The position numbers and the translations under genes are program-made. From Zygnema cylindricum (Eukaryota; Streptophyta; Zygnematophyceae; Zygnematales; Zygnemataceae), in the NCBI GenBank assembly GCA_037447655.1, contig JBBHKE010001269.1, positions 62,001 to 126,000 of the forward strand: a DNA stretch of 64,000 nucleotides, read 5' to 3'. Shown piece by piece: positions 41,752 to 53,863 of this stretch. The notes under the pieces are model-generated. The model did no database searches. It had not been told where the DNA came from and worked only from the letters and a program-made list of their open reading frames with translations. Positions within the stretch are counted from its first letter, which is position 1, and each line of letters begins with the position of its first letter.

Positions 41752-42803
41752 TGCAACTCTGAGACCTCCATTGGACCTCAGAGTAGGCAGCTCATACAAA
41801 GCATCTAGGATAACCGTGACCCCTTTGTCTTTCAGCACGAATAAATGCCACTTTGGCAAACAAAAACTCTGACCACCTTCACTTGTGTGAAGGAAAAACT
41901 CCCTTGAGTCGATAGCAAAAAGAATATCTGAATTTGCTTCCATGAGTAGTAAGTTATAGAGGGTTAAAGTCGACCTTTTATACAGCAGCTCTTTGGGAGA
42001 GAGGGTCCTATCTACCAAATTTTCCTAAGTCCTATCTCTCTCAAAAAATTCTATCTACTGACGTACGGCACCAATCATATTACTGTACCGTGCTGAAAGG
42101 TACAGCTTCCGGTGTACTTTATGTCCAAACATTGTACAACATGACCAAAATGTCGACACGTGTCTTTTCTGGATTCGTTTCCTTAATCCCTAGGGATGCT
42201 GAAATCCAATGTCGTGGTGCCACGTGTCATCCGATATGGCGGCGACCATAAACCGCCGAAATCAACTTCCGCAATCTCGGCATTCTTTCCGGCCGTCCGA
42301 TTGAATGCCGATTTCATTCATAGCCGTCATAAATATTTGCAATGTATTTGTTTCTCTATCGAAACAAATGCGCGGTACTTATTTATTCTCTGTACTCGTA
42401 AACCGTACTTTTCATAACTCACTCTATGTATCCTGTATAAAGTTGCTGTTAAATGAATTAGCTTATATGTTATTATTTATATATTTATTAAACCTTTTAT
42501 CGTTAATCACTAATCCTAGGCTAAATGGATGAGGCTACAGGCTACCGGCGGCTTTATCTATCCATAGGTCATAGGATTTAATCTTGTACGCAACAACTTT
42601 CCTTTTAGTAAATCAACTACTTTACTACCCCGGAAATTTCTCGATAGCATAGCCAGCCATGGCACTAGCTCTCTCTCCTACTTCTCAGTAACTGCAACAA
42701 GTGTGGGAGTTGGAGAGAGAAGTTAGAGACAGACTGCTTGGCTTCATTTTTCTGCATTTTATTTTAGACCTAGAAAATACTAAAATAACCATCAATTTCT
42801 ACA
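41752..42803 (-). repeat. LTR of unit 2 (1052 bp)
   Basis: Full-length member of the Cop3 LTR family, ending GAGTTGCA and starting TGTAGAAATTGATGG on the minus strand. tRNA-like block at 42520-42607. GTAC dyad remnant near 42085-42125. Confidence 0.92.
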
Positions 42804-43280
42804 CTCCCCTTATTTTCTAGTCACTCATTAATTTCAGACCACACTTCTCCTTGCAAAAAATTAGCTTAGGGGAAGGCACATGTTTGGACTTCATATCTGC
42901 TACCATCTCGCTATCTCGTCGGTACTCTAAACTAATTATTTTGATTTGTAATTTCTCTGTAATAAAGCTGAGTCTAATGTCCATGTGTTTAGCTTTAAAA
43001 TGATGTTGAGGATTGGCAAAAATAGCGATCGCTGCATGATTATCACAAAAAAAATTCTGCACACCACTCTTAATGTGACCAAGCTCACGAAGCAAACACT
43101 TGACCCACATCAATTCTTTTACTGCATACAAGAGGCCATAAACTCAACCTCCATGGTGGAGTGAGCAATAACCTTTTGTTGTTTGTTACTCCAACAACAA
43201 GCCCCATCACCCACATATAATACATATCTAGAAGTACATCTCCTCATCAAAGCATCACCATAACTGGCATCACTCCAACT
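42804..43280 (-). pseudogene. RNase H fragment of unit 3 (minus strand)
   Basis: Minus-strand frames holding LMWVKCLLRELGHIKSGV and DNHAAIAIFANPQHHF. Shorter than the others: pol starts at SWSDASYGDALMRR-like sequence, about 190 bases further in, so this unit has an extra internal deletion. Confidence 0.83.
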
Positions 43281-43284
43281 TTTT

Positions 43285-43332
43285 TAGGGTTTTTTAGATT
43301 AGAAAATACTAAAAGAACCATCAATTTTTACA
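43285..43332 (-). repeat. LTR-start fragment (unit 3)
   Basis: Minus-strand TGTAAAAATTGATGG onward for about 40 bases, then TCTAAAAAACCC fused to pol. The LTR side of the junction equals that of the other units; the pol side is deleted. Confidence 0.78.
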
Positions 43333-44035
43333 CAATTCTTGTAAGCGGTAAAATATTGTGTAATTTAGATAATAATTCCTGTTAGCGCTAACAATTTTTG
43401 TAATTTAGAAAACATTTTTTGTTAGCGTTAAAAGTTTTTGTAAGTTAGGTAACAATTCCTATTAGTGCTAACAGTTTGTGGAAGTTAAGTAACAATTCCT
43501 GTTAGCGCTAACAGTTTGTGTTATTTAGATAACAACATGTTATTGCTAATAGTTTGTGTAATTTAGATAACAATATCTATTAACGCTAACTGTTTGTGTA
43601 AGTTAGGTAACAATTTCCGTTAGCGCTAATAGTTTGTGTAATTTAGATAACAATTCCTGTTAGAGCTAACAGTTTGTGTAAGTTAGGTAACAATTCCTGT
43701 TAGCCGTAATAGTTTGTGTAGTTTAGATAACAATTCCTGTTAGCACTAAGAGTTTGTGTTAGTTAGGTAACAATTCCTGTTAGCGCTTAGTGTTTGTGTA
43801 AGTTAGGAACTCTTGTTAGCGCTAACAGTTTGTGTAAATAAGGTAACAATTCCTATTAGCGCTAAAGGTTTGTGTAAGTTAGGTAACAATTGCTGTTGGT
43901 GTTAACAGGTTTTATAATTTAGATAATAATTTGTGATAGCGCTATTAGTTTGTGTAATTTAGATAACAATTTTTGTTAGTGTTAACAGTTTGTGTAAGTT
44001 AGGTAACAATTCTTGTTAGCGCTACGAGTTTGTGT
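43333..44035. repeat. Minisatellite block M6 (703 bp)
   Basis: 40-bp units starting CAATTCTTGTAAGCGG and ending GTTTGTGT at the LTR. Includes the GATAGCGCTATTAG variant near its right end, as in M3 to M5. Confidence 0.93.
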
Positions 44036-45086
44036 TGCAACTCTGAGACCTCTATAGGACCTCAAAGTAGGCAGCTCAAACGAAGCCTCTAAGATAACCC
44101 TGACTCCTTTGTCTTTCAGCACGAATAACTGCCTCCATGGCAAACAAAAACTTTGACCACCTTCACTCATGTGAAGGGAAGACTCTCTTGAGACGATAGC
44201 AAAAAGAATCTCTGAATTTGCTCCCTAGAGCAGTAAGTTATGGAGGGTCAAAGTTGACCTTTTGTTTAGAAGCTCTCTGGGTGAGAGGGTCCTATCTACC
44301 AAATTTTTCTAAGTCCTATCTCTCTCTTAAACTCTATTTACTGACGTACGATACCAATTATATTACTGTACTATACAGAAAGGTACAGCTCTCGGTGTAC
44401 TTTATGTATAAACATTGTACGACATGACCAAAATGTTGACACGTGTCTTTTCTAGATTCCTTTGCGTAATCCCTGGGGATGCCGAAATCCAATGTCGTGG
44501 TGCCACGTGTCATCCAATGTGGCGGCGACCATAAACCGCTGAAATCTTTTTCCGCGATCTCGGCATTCTTTCTGGCCAACTGATTGAATGGCGATTTCAT
44601 TAATAGCCGTCATATATATTTGCGATGTATTTGTTTCGCTATCAAAACAAATGCGCGGTACTTATTTATTCTCTGTACTCGTAATCCGTACTTTTCATAA
44701 CTCACTCTATGTATCCCGTATAAAGTTGCTGTAAAATGAATTAGCCTATATGTTAACATTTATATATTTATTAAACCTTATATCGTTAATCACTAATCCT
44801 AGGCTAAATGGATGAGGCTACCGGCTACCGGCGACATTATCTATCCATAGGTACCAGGATCAAATATTGTAGGCGACTGCTTTCTTTTTAGTAAATCAAC
44901 TACTTTACTACCACGTAAATCTCTGGATAGCATAGGCAGCCATGGCACTAGCTCTCTCTCCAACTTCTCAGTGACTGCAACAAGTGTGGGAGTTGGAGAG
45001 AGAAGTTAGAGACAGACTGCCTCGGCTTCTTTTTCTACACTTTATTTTAGACCTAGAAAATACTAAAAGAACCATCAATTTCTACA
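44036..45086 (-). repeat. LTR of unit 3 (1051 bp)
   Basis: Full-length LTR of the Cop3 family with tRNA-like block at 44799-44892 and the CTCTCTCC/GGAGAGAG inverted repeat near 44955-45003. It abuts a polypurine tract and RNase H fragment at 45087. Confidence 0.92.
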
Positions 45087-45735
45087 CTCCCCTTATTTTC
45101 TAGTCACTCTTTAATTTCAGACCACACTTCTCCTTGCAGAAAATTTGCTTAGGGGAAGGCACAGGTTTGGGCATCATACCTCTTACCATCTTGCTATCTC
45201 GTCGGTATTGTAAACTGATTATTTTGTTTTCTACTTTCTCTCTAACAAAGTTGAGTCTAATGACCATGTGTTTGGTTTTAAAATGATGTTTAGGTTTGGC
45301 AGAAATAGCGATCGCTGCCTGATTATCACAAAACGTTTTATGCACACCACTCTTAAAGTGACCAAGCTCCCCAAGCAAAGACTTGACCCACATCAATACT
45401 TTTACAGCAGAGCAAGAGGCCATATACTCAACCTCCATGGTGAACTGAGAAATAACCTTTTGCTGTTTGCTACTCCAACAGCAAGCCCCATCACCCACAT
45501 ATAATACATATCCAGAAGTACATCTCCTCATCGGAGCATCACTATAACTGGCATCACTCTAAGTAGTGATGTCAATATTCTCCCCACCCAAATGCAACCA
45601 TATATCCCTAGTTCCTATCAAATATCTAAAGACTCTCTTAGCTGCCTCCCAATCCTTCTTAGTGGGAGCATTTAGACTTCTACTCAGCACTCCTACTCCC
45701 ATAGCTAAATCTGGCCGGGAACAATTCATCAAATA
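45087..45735 (-). pseudogene. RNase H fragment of unit 4 (minus strand)
   Basis: About 650 bases of pol 3' end, with an open stretch 45531-45100 (MRRCTSGYVLYVGDG, FCDNQAAIAISAKPKHHF). The region 45735-45540 has stops. Same extent as the fragment at 26411-27062. Confidence 0.85.
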
Positions 45736-45744
45736 GATTAGGGT

Positions 45745-45795
45745 TTTTAGGTTTTTTTTTATTAGAAAATACCAAAAGAACCATCAATTTCTACA
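45745..45795 (-). repeat. LTR-start fragment (unit 4)
   Basis: About 45 bases of LTR start joined to pol via AAAAAAAACCTAAAAACCC. Matches the junctions at 27081 and 40981 apart from point changes. Confidence 0.78.
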
Positions 45796-46027
45796 TAATT
45801 CCTGTAAGGGTAAAAGTTTGTGTAATTTCGATAACAATTTCTGTTAGCGCTAATAATTTTTGTAATTTAGAAAAAAAAAATTCTTAAAGTTAACAGTTTT
45901 TGTAAGTTAGGTAATAATTCCTATTAGCGCTAACAGTTTGTGGAAGTTAAGTAACAATTCCTTTTAACGCTAACTCTTTCTGTAATTTAGATAACAATTC
46001 TTGTTCGCGCTAACAGTTAGTGTTATT
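45796..46027. repeat. Minisatellite block M7 (left of Cop8)
   Basis: Six to seven units of the 40-bp repeat up to the TTATT target duplication of Cop8. With M8 it forms one block of about 700 bp, the size of M4 to M6. Confidence 0.92.
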
Positions 46028-47033
46028 TGCAATTCTGTGTCCTCCATTGGACTACAGAATATAGAAGCCTCTAGATAGTATTTAACTAACCCACTTCAAG
46101 CCACAACCACTGCTGCCCAAAAAGCCACACTGACAATTTGGCTGCACCCTGTGCAGCTTGGACTTCCCTGAGTCTGTAGCAAAAAGAATCACTGAAAACG
46201 GCCAACCAGCCGATAAGTTATGAGTCGACAAAAATGCCAAGTTTATACAAACTCTTAAAGATAGAGAGGTTACTATCTACCAATATTCTCTAAGTCCTAA
46301 ATCCCTCTCACAACCCCTATCTACTGAAGTACGAACCAATCAGATCACTGTAGGGTACAAAAAAGTACTATGGCCGATGTACTTTCTGTACGGCCCATGT
46401 ACGGCAATGGCATTAAGTGGACGTGTGTCCACTTTTCACTTGTCCTTATGTTCGCCGAAATTCCTGCGACCAAATGTCATCCCTCGGCGTGGCGCCACGT
46501 CACACCACGTCCATAAACGCCAAAAGTGACCATTCCGCGATCGCGGCATTGATATACGCCGTCGGATCAGATTCAATATTAAATGTCCGCCGTCAAAACA
46601 AATGTCCGATTCATTTGTTTTCGTGCGAGATAATGTTCGCACTATATAATACTTGGTTTCATGTTCATCCGTTTGTAATTCCGTTAATTGAATTCATACA
46701 CGTAACATTGTATAAATAATAATCAAACCTAAGGTATCTCAACGGACTCCTACGACAGCGTGGTTAGAGCTAACGGCTAAGCCGTGCTCTGCCCGTCGGA
46801 GGTTCGAGTCCTGCTGGACTCAACCTTTTGTTGAGAGTGATATAAGTCACTCTTTAGCCCTACGTGGTTAAGCTAGGACAGCCATGGCTCAGCCACCCTC
46901 TCTATCCCTTAGTGATTACGACAAGTATGGAGGGAAAGGAGAGGAGGCGGAGGTAGGTTGTCCGTCTTTTTTTTTTCTTATTTGTACTAAATTCAGACCT
47001 AGAAAATACCAAATAAAACTACTAATTTCAACA
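46028..47033 (-). repeat. 3' LTR of Cop8 (1006 bp)
   Basis: Minus-strand start TGTTGAAATTAGTAG after AATAAGGGGAG, end GAATTGCA. Contains the tRNA-like block on the plus strand (46757-46829) and the decayed AGAGTGATATAAGTCACTCT palindrome next to it. Confidence 0.95.
46757..46829 (+). other. tRNA-like block, antisense in the Cop8 3' LTR
   Basis: Plus strand: AGCGTGGTTAGAGC, then the hairpin AGAGC..ACGGC/GCCGT..GCTCT (about 46766-46790), a perfect B box GGTTCGAGTCC (46801-46811), 3' segment GGACTCAACC and TTTT (46826-46829). T-arm pairing is 4 of 5. The acceptor 5' strand is not complementary. The 5' LTR copy is at 52079-52147 with the same B box and T-run. Best-preserved example in the window. 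Confidence 0.6.
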
Positions 47034-47056
47034 CTCCCCTTATTTTCTAGTCTAAT

Positions 47057-50000
47057 TTAAATTTCAGTTTTAATCCACACTTTTCCCTGCAATATTTTTA
47101 ACTTGGGAGAAGGCACCGGTTTTGTCATCATATCAGCTACCATTTCCTCATTAGATGTATATATAAGATTCACGATTTTATTCTCAACTTTTTCTCTTAC
47201 AAAACTTAATCTTATGTCCATATGTTTAGCACTAAAATGATGTTTTGGATTAGCTGCAATTGCAATGGCAGCTTGATTATCACAAAACACTTTATGCACA
47301 CCCTCATTCATATACCCTAGTTCTTCCTGCAAGGACTTCACCCACATCAACTCTTTCATAGCAGAACAAGAGGCCATGTACTCAGCCTCCATAGTGGACT
47401 GAGCAACCACCTTTTGTTGCTTACTGCTCCAACAACATGCACGTTCCCCAACATACAATACATACCCAGAAGAGCATCTTCTCATTCGTGCATCCCCATA
47501 ACTGGCATCACTCCAAGTGGTGATACCACTGTGCTCCCCTCCCAAATGCAACCATAACTCTCTCGTTCTTACTCGATATCTCATGACTTTCTTGGCTCCC
47601 TCCGAGTCTCTCTTCCTAGGATCATTAAGACTCCGATTGAGTACTCCAAGTGTTGCCGCTATGTCCAGTCTGGTACAATTCATAAAATAGATTAAACTTC
47701 CTACGACCTGTCTATAAGGGATAGACTTCATAAATTCTCTCTCTTGTGGACTCATCTGATCATCTAAGATCATCACTCCTCCCACTACACTCCGATCACT
47801 AATTGTTTTCAACTCCATGGGAGTGGTACAACTGTTAACATTTTCCATCTGGAATTTCTCAAGCATATTTCCTATTGCTTCCTTCTGATTGAGTTTGATA
47901 ATTTTTTTCCCCCTATCTCTCTCCATCTGAATCCTCAAAATAAATCTTGCGTCCCCTAAATCCTTCTTATCAAATCTGCTTCCAAGATCTTTCTTTAACT
48001 TATCGATATTTTCCAGAGATTTACTCAACACAAGCAAATCATCCACATAAATTGCAATAAAAATTACACCATTCTCATCTTCAAACATATAGATAAAATG
48101 GTTAGAGCTGATACAGATATATCCCAGACCTGTAAGAAACTCATCTAGTTTCTTATTCCACTGTCGGGGAGCCTGCTTCAGTCCGTATAACGACTTTATG
48201 AGTCTGCAGACTTTGCTCTCTTCTCCTTCTTCCACGAAATATTCGGGTTGTCTCATAAAAATTTCTTCCTCTAACTCACCATTAAAAAAAGCAGTCTTAA
48301 TGTCCATCTGGTGAATTTCCATGTCTTCCCCTGCTGCCACACTGAGGAGAATCCTTAGTGAGGGGAACCGAACAACTGGAGCAAAGGTCTCCTCATAGTC
48401 AATCCCCTTCTTTTAGGTGAACACCTTCGCTACCAATCAAGCCTTATATCTTTCAATGGTGTTATCTAGGTTCAGTTTTAGTTTAAATACCCATTTAAAT
48501 TCAATAGGTTTTCTGTCTGGAGGGCAATCAGCTAGTTCACAAGAATTTGCTTCCATGATAGAAGCCATCTCATCATTTATGGCTTTAATCCATCTTTCTT
48601 TCTCTGGACTATTCACTGCCTCCGAGTAAGACTGAGACTCATCTGGGTGAGATAGCTTAGTTACCTTATGTGCGGCTTGTTTTTCTTGTATCCGTTTGCT
48701 GCTCCTCCTTCCTCCCTCAAACTCCGAAGCTGGAATAGATGGAAGTCTTGGATTTCTTCTCACTGTCTCATCGGCTCCCCTGTCTATGGAAGCCGGTTCT
48801 TGTCCCGCTTTTTCTATCTCCTCGAAGTCCATAGGAGTATGTGAGGTTTCCGATGAGTCTCTTGCATCTTGGATCTCCCCTGAATCTTCAATCACGGTTT
48901 CACTCATGTCCCTTTCGGGAACGACCGAGTTCTCCTCACTTTCAGACTCTAATCTGATCCTAATCTTCTTTGTATATTTGAAGGGGTCAAATGACTTCCG
49001 TTCATCCATGACAACTAAGTGTTTGACCAGAATGATATCTTTCTTAGCTAAGTCATAGACTCTAAATCCCTTAACATCGTCATCATATCCCACTTAGTAT
49101 CTAGGTTTTCCCTTAGCATCTAGTTTCCAGTTTTTCCTATCCGTGTCAAGACTGTAAACTTGGCTACCAAATACTTTAAGGTGTGGGATATCTGGTTTCC
49201 TTCCAACCCATCTCTCATAAGGTGTCATTCCCTTTACAGCTGAGGTAAGGACTCTGTTCTTAATGTAGTTGGCACGGTTTATTGCTTCTGCCCAAAATCT
49301 CTTTCCTATTTTTTTGTCTGCCAACATACTGCGTACACTATCTCCTAGTGTTCGATTCAACCTCTCAACTACCCCATTTTGTTCCGGGTTATATGGTACG
49401 GTTTTCTAGTGCTGTACTCCCTCATCTGTCAGATATTCCTCAAACTGGTTAGAGGTATATTCCCCCCCATTATCACTCTTTATCCTCTTAATCGAGATTT
49501 CATGCATCTTCTCACTCCAAGCTTTATATTCTTTGAAGTAAGTTGATGCTTCAAACTTTGTTTTCAGAAAGTAGACTCTAGAGTACCTAGACGAGTCATC
49601 GGTTATTGTCATCATAAACTTATTTCCTCCAACCGATGGTACTTTTGCAAGACCCTTAATATCAGTGTGGACCAAATCTAACACTTTCTCACCTCTACAT
49701 GTGGCGGCTTTTGGAAAGGGAAATCTGTGAGCCTTATTTTGAGCACAACCACTACAATCATCCATCATTTCATTATCCCCAAAATAAATGCCTTCTACTA
49801 CCCAAGCTTTTTCATTTCCCTCAACCTATCAAAATGCAAATGCCCCAACCGCTTATGCCAAATCATCAACTTAGGAACACCAACATAGTAAGCATTCTTC
49901 TTTTCATTACTCAGGTTAAGCCTAAGTATTCCTTGGCTACCCTTATCTGCCGTGAAGTAAACTTCATCCCCATACTTAGCTGTAAAGACTCCCTTTTGAG

Positions 50001-51364
50001 TGAAGGTATCAATTTCTTTGTCATCTAACACAGACGTAGGGACAAGATTTTTACTCAGTTGAGGAATATAGAGTATATCTGAGAATGTAAGTATAGAAGT
50101 CTTACCCTCCACTAAGACTTTCAGATCTACTGATCCCACTAGATCTGTAGTAACTACTCTCCCATCCCTATACTCTATCTCTATAGTAGAGATTTTCCTT
50201 AACTTAGTGAAGAGTTCTTTATCGCGACACATATGCATGGATGCACCTAAGTCGATAATCCATCCTCCCTGTGGAGTCTATAAGGAATCTCGTTCTCCTC
50301 CAAGCTCTCGTCAAGAAGAAGCTCCCTATCCTCCTCAGAGGACTCATCCTTGGTTTCTCCTGTCACCTTTGTAACAACAAGTGCCTTTTTCTTCCCTCCG
50401 GAAGAACCCCCTACACGGTTCTCTTGGAGCCTCAGCTCCGAGAGCTTGACACAATCTGCGATAAAGTGTCCCGGCTTTTTGCAAAAATGACAAAGACCCT
50501 TTGGGGGCCTCGGTCCTCCAGGATGATCTCTTTCCCCTTTGGACGGTTTCTTCGAGTCCTTCCTCTATCGGTCCCCTCCTGCTGCTAGAGCTTGAATGCT
50601 CTTTCCTCCTCTCCTAATCTCCATTGTGTTTTCCTGCACAAGTATCATCCTGACCACTGTGTTCCATTTCCATGAACTATCAAGCATTTCCTGTACTCGA
50701 TACACTATGTTCTCGAACTCATCTGGTAACTTCATGATAAGAGTGTTAACTTTCATTTTTATTGTACCTGTCCATCCGGCACTTCCCATCTCCATATACA
50801 AACAAGAAAGATCATTACAGTAATCTAACATCTTTCCTCCTTTGTAAGTGTAACTCAGTAGCTTTTGCTCAGCCAACTGGAGCTCCTCAATGGTTCCAGC
50901 TCTATAAATATCCACCAAACTCACACACAACTCCTCGGCCTTGTAAATGTGAAGATGAGGAGTGGTTAAAGCTTGAGTGAGGTGCCTGAGAATGAAGTTT
51001 TTGGCAGCCATGTTTACATCCTCCCACATTTGAATATCGTTCTCCGTGGTCTTCACAGTCGCCGCTCCCGGAACTGTAGCAATAGGAGTGAGGGGTGTCT
51101 CCTTTCTTTTCCCCTTTTCGGACACACTGCTGTCTCCATCATCTACCTCCTCTGCTAAGACAGCCGTCGCTACAAGAAACCTTACTCCTCCAAATCCAGG
51201 TGGAGTTCTCGAAGGTGGACGTTTCACTTGTCCATTGACGATACCCCAGTATCGTTTTTCACACAAAGCTCCCATCATCATGGCTTCCCAATAGATAACC
51301 CTGATCTATTCAAGGGGGGCACCCTAGAGGGTGGGCCCATAACCTGCAATTCTGTGTCCTCCAT
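47057..51364 (-). pseudogene. gag-pol polyprotein of Cop8 (a few disabling changes)
   Basis: Starts at the LTR-internal ATG 51364 (MEDTELQVMGPPSRV), shifts frame near 51310, then gag is open 51281-50565. Zinc knuckle CHFCKKPGHFIADC is at about 50500-50455. Protease motif reads DLGAS near 50258 (catalytic Asp kept, Ser changed to Leu). Pre-integrase HKRLGH is near 49850. Integrase D in LVHTDI, D in KSDNGGEY, E in VVERLNRT (49360-49720), with a stop at 49409. Stops also lie at 49094 and 48436. Reverse transcriptase with YVDD (complement of 48038-48049). RNase H with TWSDASYGD, EAEYM and FCDNQ ends at 47057. The last 13 codons are frameshifted relative to Cop1. Confidence 0.94.
51330..51344 (-). 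promoter_or_regulatory. Primer-binding site of Cop8
   Basis: Minus-strand GGTTATGGGCCCACC, identical to Cop5 and Cop10, directly after the LTR end GAATTGCA. Identity across diverged families argues for selection on tRNA pairing. Confidence 0.8.
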
Positions 51365-52345
51365 TGGACTACAAAATATAGGAAGCCTCTAGATACTATT
51401 TAACTAGCCCGCTTCAAGCCACAACCACTGCTATCGAGGAAGGCAAAATGAAATTTTGACTGCACCCGTGTGCATCTAGGACTTGCGTGAGTCTGTAGCA
51501 AAAAGAATCACTGAAAACGGCCAACCAGCCGATAAGTTATGAGTCGGCAAAAATGCCAAGTTTATACAAACTCTCAAAGGGAGAGAGTTTCTTATCTATC
51601 AATATTCTCTAAGTCCTAAATCCCTCTCACAACCCCTATCTATTTAAGTACATCCAATCAGATCACTGTAGGGTACAGAAAAGTACTATGGCCGATGTAC
51701 TTTCTCTACGGCCCATGTACAACAACGCCATTAAGTGGACGCGTGTCCACTTTTCACTTGTCCTTATGTTCGCCGGAATTCTTGCGACCAAATGTCATCC
51801 CTCGGCGTGGCGCCACGTCACACCACGTCCATAAACGCCAAAAGTGACCATTCCGCGATCGCGGCATTGATGTACCCCGTCGGATCAGATTCAATATTAA
51901 ATGTCCACCGTCAAAACAAATGTCCGCTCCATTTGTTTTCGTGCTAGATAATGTTCGCACTATATAATACTTGGTTTTATGTTCATCTGTTTGTAATTCC
52001 GTTAATTGAATTCATACACGTAACATTGTATAAATAATAATCAAACCTAATGTATCTCAATGGACTCCTACGACATCGTGGTTAGAGCTAACGGCTAAGC
52101 CGTGCTCTGCCAGTCGGAGGTTCGAGTCCTGCCAGACTGAACCTTTTGTTGAGAGTGACATAAGTCACTCTTTAGCCCTGCCTGCTTAAGCTAGGACAGC
52201 CATGGCTCAGCCACCCTCTCTATCCCTCAGTGACTACGACAAGTATAGAGGGAAGGGAGAGGAGGCATAGGTAGGCTGTCCGTCTTTTCTTATTTGTACT
52301 AATTTCAGACCTAGTAAATACCAAATAAAACTACTAATTTCAACA
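51345..52345 (-). repeat. 5' LTR of Cop8 (1001 bp)
   Basis: Aligned with the 3' LTR over its length with scattered differences. Carries the tRNA-like block at 52079-52147 and AGAGTGACATAAGTCACTCT at about 52152-52172. The final bases encode MEDTEL. Confidence 0.95.
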
Positions 52346-52816
52346 TTATTTAGATAACAATATGTTAGCACTATTAGTTTGTGTAATTTAGATAACAGTT
52401 CCTATTAACGCTAACAGTTTATGTAAGTTCGGTAACAATTCCTGTTACCGCTAATAGTTTTTGTAATTTTCATAACAATTCCTTTTAGAGCTAATAGTTT
52501 GTGTAAGTTAGGTAACAATTCTTGTTAGCGCTAATAGTTTGTGTAATTAAGACAACAATTCCTGTTAGCGCTAATAGTGTTAGTTAGGTAACAATTCCTA
52601 TTAGCGCTAAAAGTTTGTGTAAGTTAGGAACTCTTGTTAGCGCTAACAGTTTGTGTAAATAAGGTAACAACTCCTGTTAGCGATAATAGTTTGTGTAAGT
52701 TAGGTAACAATTCTTGCTAGCGTTAAAAGTTTGTGTAATTTAGATAACAATTCATAATAGCGCTATTAGTTTGTGTAAGTAAGGTAACAATTTCTGTTAG
52801 CGCTAAAAGTTTGTGT
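52346..52816. repeat. Minisatellite block M8 (right of Cop8)
   Basis: Continuation of M7 after Cop8. About 12 units, ending GTTTGTGT against the next LTR, as in M3 and M6. Confidence 0.93.
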
Positions 52817-53863
52817 TGTAACTCTGAGACCTCCATAGGACCTCAGAGTATGCAGCTCACACGAAGCCTCTTAGATAACCCTGACCCCTTTGTCTTTCAA
52901 CACGAATAACTGCCACCTTGGCAAACAAAATCTCTGACCACCTTCACCCTTGTGAAGGGAAGACTCCCTTGAGTCGATAGCAAAAAGAATATATAAATTT
53001 GCTCCCCTAAACAGTAAGTTATTGAGGGTCAAAGTTGACCTTTTGTACAGAAGCTCTCTTAGAGAGAGGGTCCTATCTACCAAATTTTTCTAAGTCTCAT
53101 CTCTCTCTTAAACTCTATCTATTGTCGTATGGCACCAATCATATTACTGTACCATGCAGAAAGGTACAGCTGTTGATGTACTTTATGTACAAACATTGTA
53201 TAACATGACCAAAATATCGACATGTGTCTTTTTGGATTCGTTTCCGTAATACTAGAAGATGCCGAAATCAAATGTCGTGGTGCCACGTGTCATCCAATCT
53301 GGCGGCAAATATAAACCGCTGAAATCTTCTTCCGCGATCTCGGCATTCTTTCTGGCCGTCAGATTGAATGCCGATTTCAATCATAGCCGTCATAAATATT
53401 TGCGATGTATTTGTTTCGCTATCGAATCAAATGCGCGGTACTTATTTATTCCCCGTACTCGTAATCCGTACTTTTCATAACTCACTCTATGTATCCCGTA
53501 TAAAGTTGTCGTTAAATGAATTAGCATATATGTTAACATTTATATATTTATTAAACCTTATATCGTTAATCACTAATCCTAAGCTAAATGGATGAGGCTA
53601 CCGGCTACCGGCGGCATTGTCTATTCGTAGGTACGAGGATCAAATCTTGTAGGCAACAGCTTTCCTTTTAGTCAATCATCTACCTTACAACCGCGTAAAT
53701 CTTTGGATAGCAAAGGCAGCCATGGCACTAGCTCTCTCTCCGACTTCTCCGTGACTGCAACGTGTGGGAGTTGGAGAGAGAAATAAAAATTTTCTACCCT
53801 GGCTTCTTTTTCTTCACTTTATTTTAGACCTAGAAAATACTAAATGAACCATCAATTTCTACA
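52817..53863 (-). repeat. Solo LTR inside the minisatellite, without target duplication (1047 bp)
   Basis: Full LTR of the Cop3 family (TGTAGAAATTGATGG to GAGTTACA). Left flank ends GTTTGTGT and right flank starts AAGTTAGGTAAC. Put together these are exactly one uninterrupted minisatellite unit, with no 5-bp duplication. tRNA-like block 53580-53672. Confidence 0.9.

Larger units (their letters stand above)
46028..52345 (-). mobile_element. Cop8: full-length minus-strand copia element
   Basis: 6318 bp, LTRs of 1006 and 1001 bp, and TTATT on both sides (46023-46027 and 52346-52350). It inserted into the minisatellite within GTGTTATTTAGATAAC. Same family as Cop1. Coding capacity is damaged by a few stops and a frameshift, fewer than in Cop2 or Cop10. 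Confidence 0.96.
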
